A stretch of 21,081 nucleotides of DNA from an uncultured Eubacteriales bacterium. Lineage in GTDB: Bacteria; Bacillota; Clostridia; Oscillospirales; Ruminococcaceae. Under the pieces are notes generated by a model. It was given only the letters and a program-made list of their open reading frames with translations, made no database searches and was not told the origin of the DNA. Of this stretch, positions 14,708 through 21,081 are shown in pieces. The stretch is from NCBI GenBank assembly GCA_959605275.1, contig CAUHFD010000023.1, positions 1 through 21,081 of the forward strand. Reading direction: 5' to 3'. The first letter of the stretch is position 1. The number at the start of each line of letters is the position of its first letter. Both the position numbers and the translations under genes were made by a program.

Positions 14708-14932
14708 AAGTATTTGTTCGGATTTTTCGCAGCAATGCGGATAAGAATTGCCGGTTGGTAAAAACTTAAAAATAGCAGCGGCGCAGATTACCGCTGTCCC
14801 AATCATGTTTATATGTAAGAGCTTGCGTGGTTACATATGTTACAAACCGGCGGTGTTTTTAAAGGATAGTTTCCCGATTATGGTCGGGAAAAAAGGGGAG
14901 CTTGTGCGGTTGAGCTTTCCCTGTTATTTTTA
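14708..14932 (+). ncRNA. Candidate small RNA or riboswitch-like leader upstream of rnjA
   Basis: It starts about 7 bases after the promoter and ends at a hairpin plus T tract. An outer helix pairs GCCGGTTGGTAA (14750-14761) with TTACAAACCGGC (14840-14851), 11 of 12 positions. It encloses two hairpins: CAGCGG/CCGCTG (14776-14781, 14791-14796) and ATATGTAA/TTACATAT (14811-14818, 14831-14838). Downstream, TTTCCCGA/TCGGGAAA (14870-14877, 14884-14891) is followed by the terminator stem. I compared it by memory with SRP RNA, tmRNA, RNase P, 6S RNA, T-box and common riboswitches and saw no match. Function is unknown. Confidence 0.45.
14894..14932 (+). terminator. Intrinsic terminator of the candidate RNA
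   Basis: AGGG-G-AGCT (14894-14902) pairs with AGCT-TT-CCCT (14913-14922), eight pairs around a small internal loop, with a 10-base apical loop. TGTTATTTTT (14922-14931) follows as the T tract, and an A tract (14889-14894) precedes the stem. Pairing of GGGAAA (14886-14891) with TTTCCC (14916-14921) would disrupt it. Confidence 0.6.
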
Positions 14933-15031
14933 GTTATGCAATTTTTGCAGACTGTTTTAAAAATGATTCAAATACGAAAATTACATATCAAAACGGAATA
15001 TTCTCATTGTATAAATCAGGAAAATCATAAT

Positions 15032-15092
15032 CCGCAGCAGTACCGTGTTTTAGCTTGCGCGGAATACCTTTTTCAGATTTCGTTTTGAAATC
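15032..15092 (+). other. Hairpins in the proximal leader of rnjA
   Basis: CCGC/GCGG (15032-15035, 15059-15062), extended by AGC/GCT across a bulge, forms one stem. GATTTC (15076-15081) and GAAATC (15087-15092) form a second, ending 12 bases before the rnjA Shine-Dalgarno. Between the upstream terminator and here (14933-15031) the sequence is A/T-rich. A TATAAA at 15010-15015 has no matching -35 box. These may be 5' untranslated structure; no known motif recognised. Confidence 0.35.
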
Positions 15093-15117
15093 AAAATAAG
15101 ATAAGAGAGGTCATTAC

Positions 15118-17136
15118 ATGGCAAACGAAAAAGAAACACAAGAAAACCAACAAGAAAATAAGACCGCCGGAGCAGCTCCCAAAAAACCGGCGATGAATAA
15201 AAAAAGAACGCCTGCACAGGGAAAAAGCACAAAACCTCAGCAAAGTAAAACGGCTGCCCCGAAACAGGAGAAGAGTGCAAAAAAACCGCAAAGCACTCAA
15301 GTGAAAAAAGAAAAGACTGCCGAAAAGCCGAAGAGAACCGGAAGTAATTCCGGAAGGAGCGGCACCAAAATGCCGAAAACCGCAGCAAAAGCAGCCGCTG
15401 CGGCAAAAACAACAATGACTGAAAATTCCAGTAACGTCAGTGATATGCGGCAGCCGCCGGCTCGAAGAGCAGTGAAAAAAACACCGATTCGGATTATTCC
15501 GTTGGGCGGATTGAGCGAGATCGGAAAGAACATGACGTTGTATGAGTGCGGTCAGGATATGTTTATTGTGGACTGCGGACTCAGTTTCCCGGATCCCGAT
15601 ATGCTGGGAGTGGATCTGGTTATTCCGGACTTTACGTTTGTGGAGCAGAATGTAAGTAAAATTCGGGGCATTGTGCTGACACACGGGCACGAAGACCACA
15701 TCGGCGGACTTGCTTATCTGCTGAAAAAAATTAACTGCCCAGTATATGGTACTAAGCTGACTTTGGGCTTAGTGGAGGGAAAACTGAAAGAACACAATTT
15801 GCTTGGCAAGGTCAGCTTAAATGTGGTAGCTCCCAGACAGACCATAAAGCTCGGCTGTATGGCAGTGGAGTTTATCAGGGTGAACCATTCTATTCCGGAC
15901 GCAGTGGCATTGGCAATTCATACACCGGCAGGTGTTATTATACAAACTGGAGATTTTAAGATAGATTATACTCCTATTGAAAGCGAAGTCATTGATTTAG
16001 GGCGATTCGCCGAGCTGGGAAATCGGGGTGTGCTTTGCCTCCTGTCTGACTCGACAAACGCAGAACGTCCCGGCTCCTCGATGAGTGAGAGCAAGGTGGG
16101 TAACTCTTTTGACGCGCTCTTTAAAACTGCGGGAAACCGCCGCATTATTATTGCGACATTTGCTTCCAATATTCATCGGGTGCAGCAGATTGTAGATAAT
16201 GCGGTGCGGTATAACCGTAAAATCGCAGTGTCCGGCAGGAGTATGGTCAACGTTGTGACCAAAGCGCTGGAGCTTGGGTATTTGAATATCCCGGAGGGGG
16301 TACTGATTGATATTGATGCGATCGGGAGATATCCGTCGGATCAGATTATTGTTATTACGACAGGCAGTCAGGGCGAGCCGATGGCGGCGCTGTCCCGCAT
16401 GGCATCGGGCGATCACCGTATGGTATCTGTCACTGCTGAAGATTTTATCATCATTTCGGCAAATCCGATACCGGGAAATGAAAAGCATGTCAACCGTGTG
16501 GTCAATGAGCTGATGAAGTTCGGGGCTGAGGTCATTTATGAGACGATGTACGAGGTGCATGTATCCGGACACGCTTGTCAGGATGAGTTGCGATTAATGC
16601 TGACTTTAACAAAACCGAAGTTCTTCATGCCGGTACACGGTGAGTTTAAACACTTGAAAAAGCATGCCGGTATTGCCAAAACAGTCGGTATTCCCGAAAG
16701 CAATATCTACATCGGGGAGATTGGTCAGGTCATTGAGCTTGACGGAGTATCTATGAAAAAAGTAGGAACCGTTACAGCCGGTAAAGTGTTGGTAGACGGA
16801 TACGGTGTGGGTGATGTAGGCTCTATCGTATTGAAGGATCGCAAACATTTGGCGGAGGATGGCTTGATTATTGTGGTTGCCACCATCGAGCGGGAATCTG
16901 GCTCTGTCATGGCGGGACCGGATATTGTATCGCGCGGCTTTGTTTATGTACGGGAATCGGAAGAACTGATGACCGAAGCCAAAAATGTAGTAAAAGCGGC
17001 GTTTCGGGATTGCGAGGACCGAGGCGTTACCGATTGGAATAATATGAAGATGAGCGTCAAGGATGAGTTATCCGGCTTTATTTATCGCAAAACCAAACGT
17101 TCTCCGATGATCTTGCCGATTATTATGGAGATTTAG
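15118..17136 (+). CDS. rnjA: Ribonuclease J with long basic N-terminal extension
   Basis: A 672-residue metallo-beta-lactamase/beta-CASP ribonuclease with endo- and 5'-3' exonuclease activity in mRNA decay and rRNA maturation. The catalytic core starts near residue 123 (PIRIIPLGGLSEIGKN). Zn ligands are in THGHEDH (H189, H191, D193, H194), H257 (VNHSIPD) and D279 (QTGDFKID). Beta-CASP marks include STNAERPGSS (312-321), FASNIHR (348-354), GRSM (373-376), TGSQGEP (415-421), SGHACQDE (483-490) and PVHGEF (505-510). The core of about 550 residues matches classical RNase J1. Residues 1-120 are unusual: low-complexity, rich in Lys, Ala, Pro, Thr and Gln, and probably disordered. AGAGAGG (15104-15110) lies 7 bases before the ATG. 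Whether the cell has a second RNase J cannot be seen here. Confidence 0.96.
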   Translation: MANEKETQENQQENKTAGAAPKKPAMNKKRTPAQGKSTKPQQSKTAAPKQEKSAKKPQSTQVKKEKTAEKPKRTGSNSGRSGTKMPKTAAKAAAAAKTTMTENSSNVSDMRQPPARRAVKKTPIRIIPLGGLSEIGKNMTLYECGQDMFIVDCGLSFPDPDMLGVDLVIPDFTFVEQNVSKIRGIVLTHGHEDHIGGLAYLLKKINCPVYGTKLTLGLVEGKLKEHNLLGKVSLNVVAPRQTIKLGCMAVEFIRVNHSIPDAVALAIHTPAGVIIQTGDFKIDYTPIESEVIDLGRFAELGNRGVLCLLSDSTNAERPGSSMSESKVGNSFDALFKTAGNRRIIIATFASNIHRVQQIVDNAVRYNRKIAVSGRSMVNVVTKALELGYLNIPEGVLIDIDAIGRYPSDQIIVITTGSQGEPMAALSRMASGDHRMVSVTAEDFIIISANPIPGNEKHVNRVVNELMKFGAEVIYETMYEVHVSGHACQDELRLMLTLTKPKFFMPVHGEFKHLKKHAGIAKTVGIPESNIYIGEIGQVIELDGVSMKKVGTVTAGKVLVDGYGVGDVGSIVLKDRKHLAEDGLIIVVATIERESGSVMAGPDIVSRGFVYVRESEELMTEAKNVVKAAFRDCEDRGVTDWNNMKMSVKDELSGFIYRKTKRSPMILPIIMEI

Positions 17137-17185
17137 CAAAAACAAAAGGATACTGGCGCTTTGTTGCCGGATGCCCAAATAATAG

Positions 17186-17295
17186 TTTGAGAGGAATGCA
17201 TTGCATTTCTCTCAAATGACGTTTTGCGCTCGGAATATTGAAATTTTGGTCTGTGCGCTGCTTGTTTTTCATTGCACGCAAGCTCAGAAAGGAAT
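17186..17295 (+). repeat. Structured element before gdpP (copy 2 of 2)
   Basis: Hairpin A: TTTGAGAGGAATGC (17186-17199) pairs over 14 bp with GCATTTCTCTCAAA (17203-17216) across a 3-base loop. The single G-T pair is at the same place as in the hisI copy. The inner AGGAATGC/GCATTTCT is identical to copy 1, while the outer stem differs on both arms and still pairs. The 3' end AAGCTCAGAAAGGAAT (17280-17295) is identical to copy 1 and carries the gdpP Shine-Dalgarno. The middle is longer and its fold is unclear: GTTT-GCG (17221-17228) can pair with CGCAAGC (17277-17283), or GCTTG (17260-17264) with CAAGC (17279-17283). The 49 bases between rnjA and the element hold nothing recognisable. Confidence 0.6.
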
Positions 17296-17305
17296 CATCA
17301 TTAAA

Positions 17306-19264
17306 ATGAAAAAAAACGGTGTCAGAATCATACGGATTATTTATGTTGCGTTGATGATAGCCTGCCTGCTGATTGCAGGATCAACTTTTTTCTTTGATAA
17401 GCGGTTGTTTTATGTAGTGTTTCCGCTTGCTGTTGTTATTACCGCAATATCCAGTATCTTTATTTCCCGGGTACAACATGAAATTTACGGGATGATCCGA
17501 AGTGTGAATCAACATTTGAAGCCCAGTGAACATTCGGGCGTTGCATTCCCGATGCCGGTTGTGATTGTGAGCGATTCGCGTGAAATTATCTGGTATAACG
17601 AACTGTTTGAAACAAGTGTGGTCGGCGGAGAAGAAATTTTGGGCATGCGTTTTGACAAAGTGAGTGATAAGCCGCTGGATCAGTTCTGCTCTGAGCAGGG
17701 ATCAGAAGTCAATTATAACGGAAAAAGCTACATAGCCTACGGAATATGTGATGACATTAATGATCGGGTATATATGCTTTATTTCAGCGAGACCACCCAG
17801 CTCAAAAAGCTGGCAGAGGAATATTTGCAAACCCGACCGGTTGTGATGTTGATTTTGATTGACAATTACGAGGAATTGCTGCAAAACGCGAAAGAAAGTG
17901 AAAAATCACAGCTTTTGGGGCAGATCGACTATCTGTTGGAGGAATTTATTTCTAAAACCAACGGCTTTATCCGAAAGTTGGATCGGGATCGTTTTATTGC
18001 CGTAATTGAAGAACAGCATCTGGCAAAGCTGGCAGAGGAGAGATTTCCGATTCTTGATGCGGCACGGCAGCTCCAAACAGCTTATCGCTATCCGGTTACT
18101 TTGTCTATCGGAATTGGCAGAGGCGGAAAGAGTATGGCGGAGAGTGAGATTTGGTCAAGGCAGGCAATTGATATGGCGTTGGGACGCGGCGGAGACCAGG
18201 TCGCAATCAAAAACGCAACCGGTTTTGAATTCTTTGGCGGGGTTTCCAAAGGCGTGGAGAAGCGCACCAAGGTCAAAACCCGTATTATTGCCAACGCGTT
18301 GGCGGAATTAATTGAAACAAGTGATAACGTGATTGTGATGGGGCACAAATTCGGCGATCTCGACAGCATGGGATCGTCCATTGCAATGGCAATGGCGGTG
18401 CGCTGTTTGAACAAACACAGTGTGGTTTGTGTAGATCGGCGGCATAACTTGGCGACCTGCCTGATAGAGCGGCAGGAAAAAAGCGGAATCACTGATTTGT
18501 TTGTGGAGGAAAGCGAAGCGCTGGGAATGATAACACCCCGCACGCTTCTAATTATACTGGATACGCACAATCCGGGATTTGTTGAATCAGGCAAATTGTA
18601 TGAAAACTGTAAAACGGTGGTGGTGATCGATCATCACCGGAAAATGGTAAACCATATTGATAATGCGGTGATATTCTATCATGAACCGTTTGCCTCCTCG
18701 GCATCTGAAATGGTGACCGAGCTGCTCCAATACCTGGGGGACGGCGTTGTTGTCAACCGCCCGGAAGCGGAGGCTCTGTTGGCGGGCATTATGCTGGATA
18801 CCAAGAATTTTGTCCTCAAAACCGGTGTGCGTACCTTTGAGGCGGCAGCTTTTTTGCGGCGGATGGGAGCAGATACGGTAGAGGTTCGGAAGCTATTTGC
18901 CGGCAGCATGGAATCTTATCAAAGAAAAACAAAGCTGGTTGCCTCCGCGCAGATCTATAAAAGATGCGCGATTGCCTGCAGTGATTTTTCCTCTGACGAT
19001 TTGCGGATTGTGGCTCCCCAAGCGGCAGACGAGTTACTGAATATCAGTGGTGTAGACGCCTCTTTTGTATTGTATGAGGTAGGAGATGGCGTCAGCATTT
19101 CTGCTCGCTCCATGGGGCAGATGAATGTGCAGATTATTATGGAGATGATGGGCGGCGGTGGTCATTTGACGATGGCAGGCGCGCAGGTTGAATGCGAAAA
19201 TACAGAAAAGGTAAAACAGCTGTTGATGACAGCAATCGATAAATATACAGAAAGTTTGAAATAA
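17306..19264 (+). CDS. gdpP: Cyclic-di-AMP phosphodiesterase GdpP (membrane DHH/DHHA1 protein)
   Basis: A 652-residue membrane protein that hydrolyses c-di-AMP to pApA, affecting potassium, osmotic and cell-wall balance. Two transmembrane helices lie near residues 8-28 and 34-53. A PAS-like domain follows (about 80-165), then a degenerate GGDEF domain (about 175-310) in which the signature is replaced by LDRDRF (225-230). The DHH domain has GHKFGDLDS (346-354), LDTHNP (418-423), IDHHR (441-445) and the metal Asp in MLDTKNF (496-502). DHHA1 ends with MGGGGHLTMAGAQ. Catalytic residues look intact. The ATG at 17306 lies 12 bases after AGAAAGGA; the frame is open further upstream through the hairpin element but without a good start. 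The order gdpP-rplI-dnaB is the conserved Firmicute arrangement, which supports the call. Confidence 0.95.
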   Translation: MKKNGVRIIRIIYVALMIACLLIAGSTFFFDKRLFYVVFPLAVVITAISSIFISRVQHEIYGMIRSVNQHLKPSEHSGVAFPMPVVIVSDSREIIWYNELFETSVVGGEEILGMRFDKVSDKPLDQFCSEQGSEVNYNGKSYIAYGICDDINDRVYMLYFSETTQLKKLAEEYLQTRPVVMLILIDNYEELLQNAKESEKSQLLGQIDYLLEEFISKTNGFIRKLDRDRFIAVIEEQHLAKLAEERFPILDAARQLQTAYRYPVTLSIGIGRGGKSMAESEIWSRQAIDMALGRGGDQVAIKNATGFEFFGGVSKGVEKRTKVKTRIIANALAELIETSDNVIVMGHKFGDLDSMGSSIAMAMAVRCLNKHSVVCVDRRHNLATCLIERQEKSGITDLFVEESEALGMITPRTLLIILDTHNPGFVESGKLYENCKTVVVIDHHRKMVNHIDNAVIFYHEPFASSASEMVTELLQYLGDGVVVNRPEAEALLAGIMLDTKNFVLKTGVRTFEAAAFLRRMGADTVEVRKLFAGSMESYQRKTKLVASAQIYKRCAIACSDFSSDDLRIVAPQAADELLNISGVDASFVLYEVGDGVSISARSMGQMNVQIIMEMMGGGGHLTMAGAQVECENTEKVKQLLMTAIDKYTESLK

Positions 19265-19273
19265 AAACGGAAA

Positions 19274-19315
19274 GCGAGGGATGGCAGTGCTTTGCAGACA
19301 AAGCCTGCCAAAAGA
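19274..19315 (+). promoter_or_regulatory. Hairpin between Shine-Dalgarno and start codon of rplI
   Basis: GCGAGGG (19274-19280) is the only Shine-Dalgarno-like sequence before rplI, yet it lies 35 bases from the ATG. Between them GGCAG-GCTTTG (19283-19287, 19289-19294) pairs with CAAAGC-CTGCC (19299-19309): 11 bp, one bulged T and a CAGA loop. Folding leaves only two bases before and six after the stem, an effective spacing of about 8. A 12-codon frame from ATG 19281 also runs through it and ends with TGA overlapping the rplI ATG. Confidence 0.55.
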
Positions 19316-19762
19316 ATGAAAGTTATTTTAACACAGGATGTAAAAGGCTCCGGAAAAAAAGGAGACATGATTAATGTTGCAGACGGATATGCGAAAAATT
19401 TCCTGATTAAAAAAGGAATGGCAGTAGTGGCAGACGCCAATGCGGTGAATATGAAGATGACCAAGGACGCGGCGGATCGCCACCATGCTGCTGTTGAGAT
19501 GCAAAAAGCACAGGATACCGCAAAGGAATTGTCCGGCAAGACCATTAAGCTGACTGCAAAAGCCGGAACAAACGGACGGCTGTTCGGATCGGTCACGGCA
19601 AAGGAAATCGCCGAGGAACTGGAAAAAAGCTATCACGTCAGCATTGATAAAAGAAAAATTTCACTGGAAAGTGATATCAAGGCATACGGCAGTTATTCCT
19701 GTGAAATCAAGCTGCACACCGGAGTTACTGCAAAAATGACCGTCATGGTGACCGAAGAGTAA
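19316..19762 (+). CDS. rplI: 50S ribosomal protein L9
   Basis: A 148-residue ribosomal protein with the usual two lobes on a long helix: an N-terminal 23S rRNA-binding domain (MKVILTQDVKGSGKKGDMIN, then the GYAKNFLIKKGMA block, 1-40), a charged helix (about 41-75) and a C-terminal domain with KAGTNGRLFGSVTAKEI and the GSYSCEIKLHTGV strands. The length is the family norm. Residue 1 is placed at ATG 19316 because L9 almost always begins MKVIL. An in-frame TTG at 19292 would add eight residues and is less likely. Its start lacks a Shine-Dalgarno at normal distance; see the hairpin upstream. The gap to gdpP is 51 bases, so they are probably co-transcribed. Confidence 0.97.
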   Translation: MKVILTQDVKGSGKKGDMINVADGYAKNFLIKKGMAVVADANAVNMKMTKDAADRHHAAVEMQKAQDTAKELSGKTIKLTAKAGTNGRLFGSVTAKEIAEELEKSYHVSIDKRKISLESDIKAYGSYSCEIKLHTGVTAKMTVMVTEE

Positions 19763-19803
19763 TCAGACGAACGAGATTTTCATAAAGGAGGCTGTCTACT
19801 GCG

Positions 19804-21081
19804 ATGGCAGATTATCAGAATGAATTAGAAGCATATGAACAGCAGATGCCGTATAATCTGGAAGCGGAGCAGTCGGTACTGGGCGCCATCCTGATCGATC
19901 CGTCCAACCTGTCTCGGGTCATGGGCGAGCTGACACCGGATTGCTTCTACCGCAGCCAGCATCGGGAAATCTTTTCGATCATGTTTCGGATGTTCAGCTC
20001 GGGCGGGGTGCTCGATAATATTACGATTTTTGATGAGGTCATCAACGAGCATATTTTTGACAGCCCCGAAACAGCGAAGCAGTATATGGTTCAACTGATG
20101 GAGATCGTTCCCTCCACCGCCAACATTGAGGTTTATGCCAAAATTGTGCGGGAAAAGTATTATCTGCGTGCGTTGATTGACGCTTCCAAGGAAATCATCG
20201 CCAACGCCACCGAGGGCAGCGGTACCGCTAATCAGCTGTTGGACATGGCGGAACAGCGAATCTATGATATTCGTCAGGGCAGAAGCGCAGAAGGACTTGT
20301 CCGAATCGATGAAGTCATCATTCAGTCTTATGATACGCTGCAAAAATTAAGCGGCGAGGACAAGGCGGATTATTTAGGCATTCCGACCGGATTTGACCGG
20401 CTGGATACTGTGATCACCGGACTCAATAAGTCGGATTTGCTGATTATCGCGGCACGTCCCGCAATGGGAAAGACAAGCTTTGCCTTGAATATTGCCTCTC
20501 ACGTCGGAAAGAAAAGCGGGAAAGAAGTGGCTATTTTTTCTTTGGAAATGTCCAATGATCAGTTGGTATCCCGTTTGCTGTCGGCAGAAGGGCAGATTTC
20601 CAGCTATAACCTGCGTACCGGAGAACTCACGCCGGATGAATGGGTACGGCTTGCTTCGGCGGCTGAGATTTTATCGCGTGCTGAGATTTATCTGTCTGAT
20701 ACGCCGAACATCAGCGTGGCAGAGATGAAAGCAAAATTGCGGCGGCAAAAAAATCTGGGATTGGTGGTCATCGACTATTTGCAGTTGATGTCTACCGGAC
20801 GGAAAGACGGCAATCGTGTGCAGGAAATCTCAGAAATTACCCGTAATTTAAAGATTATGGCAAAGGAATTAAATGTACCGGTCGTCACCCTGTCCCAGTT
20901 GGGACGCGGACCCGATTCCCGTACCGACCATCGTCCGCTGCTGTCTGACCTAAGAGAATCGGGCTCTATTGAACAGGATGCCGATGTGGTTATGTTCCTT
21001 TATCGTGATGAGTACTACAACAAGGAAACCGAGGATCACAACATCGCTGAATGTATTGTGGCAAAAAACCGTCACGGTGAG
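19804..21081 (+). CDS. dnaB: Replicative DNA helicase DnaB (3' end cut by window)
   Basis: 426 codons are present; about 20 C-terminal residues are missing beyond the window edge. DnaB is the hexameric 5'-3' helicase of the replication fork. The N-terminal domain starts with the usual MPYNLEAEQSVLGA (15-28). The RecA-like domain has Walker A ARPAMGKTS (217-225; K223, T224), catalytic E248 in SLEMS, Walker B VVIDYLQLM (321-329) and LLSDLRESGSIEQDADVV near the end, and it breaks off within the final AKNRHGE. AAAGGAGG (19784-19791) lies 12 bases before the ATG, slightly long. It follows rplI by 41 bases. No intein or insertion is visible in the part shown. Confidence 0.97.
   Translation, partial: MADYQNELEAYEQQMPYNLEAEQSVLGAILIDPSNLSRVMGELTPDCFYRSQHREIFSIMFRMFSSGGVLDNITIFDEVINEHIFDSPETAKQYMVQLMEIVPSTANIEVYAKIVREKYYLRALIDASKEIIANATEGSGTANQLLDMAEQRIYDIRQGRSAEGLVRIDEVIIQSYDTLQKLSGEDKADYLGIPTGFDRLDTVITGLNKSDLLIIAARPAMGKTSFALNIASHVGKKSGKEVAIFSLEMSNDQLVSRLLSAEGQISSYNLRTGELTPDEWVRLASAAEILSRAEIYLSDTPNISVAEMKAKLRRQKNLGLVVIDYLQLMSTGRKDGNRVQEISEITRNLKIMAKELNVPVVTLSQLGRGPDSRTDHRPLLSDLRESGSIEQDADVVMFLYRDEYYNKETEDHNIAECIVAKNRHGE

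Noticed and set aside
14535..14744. 69-codon frame (Lys- then Ala-rich) across the end of the fusion gene and the stem-loop
   Set aside because: It starts inside the previous gene without a Shine-Dalgarno, reads through the palindrome, and its Ala-rich part is just the hairpin translated.
15010..15015. TATAAA as a possible nearer promoter for rnjA
   Set aside because: The positions 16-18 bases upstream show no -35-like sequence and it lacks a proper extended -10.
17137..17185. Terminator after rnjA (CTGGC/GCCGG near 17155-17170)
   Set aside because: A five-pair stem with a wobble and no T run is not enough; read-through into gdpP seems as likely.

Overview
The window reads like the chromosome of a low-to-moderate GC Firmicute of the class Clostridia, most likely an Oscillospiraceae/Ruminococcaceae-type gut anaerobe (inference). 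Pointers are the feoA-feoB-small Cys-rich gene set, the long clostridial-type PRPP synthetase, a short-form HisG working with HisZ, RNase J, and the gdpP-rplI-dnaB order typical of Firmicutes. Every gene I can support lies on the + strand. I see no tRNA or rRNA, no CRISPR array, no transposase and no phage gene.

Layout. (1) 91-2628: ferrous iron uptake, with a promoter, feoA, feoB overlapping it by one base, and a 54-residue Cys-rich membrane peptide. (2) 2747-3990: a monocistronic PRPP synthetase gene with its own near-consensus promoter and a terminator-like hairpin. (3) 4090-12047: a ten-gene histidine operon, hisZ-G-D-C-B-H-A-F-I-E, mostly tightly packed. It encodes all steps except histidinol-phosphate phosphatase. 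PRPP made by the gene just upstream is the substrate of HisG. There is a likely internal promoter between hisG and hisD and a 115-base structured gap between hisF and hisI. (4) 12188-14569: a three-domain protein (sugar-nucleotidyltransferase, left-handed beta-helix, phosphohexomutase) whose mutase domain has lost its catalytic motifs. (5) 14570-15117: a 548-base non-coding region with a strong promoter, a multi-branched RNA-like fold and a terminator, ahead of rnjA. (6) 15118-21081: RNase J, the c-di-AMP phosphodiesterase GdpP, ribosomal protein L9 and replicative helicase DnaB, the last cut by the window edge.

The most unusual signals are non-coding. First, a two-part hairpin element occurs in front of both hisI and gdpP. 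The two copies share the inner stem and a 3' AAGCTCAGAAAGGAAT that carries the Shine-Dalgarno, while the outer stem differs by compensating changes. Second, an 11-bp hairpin sits exactly between the only Shine-Dalgarno and the start codon of rplI, so folding would bring them to normal spacing. Third, the region before rnjA could be an undescribed small RNA or a riboswitch-like leader with mutually exclusive pairings. All structures were found by reading, not by folding software.
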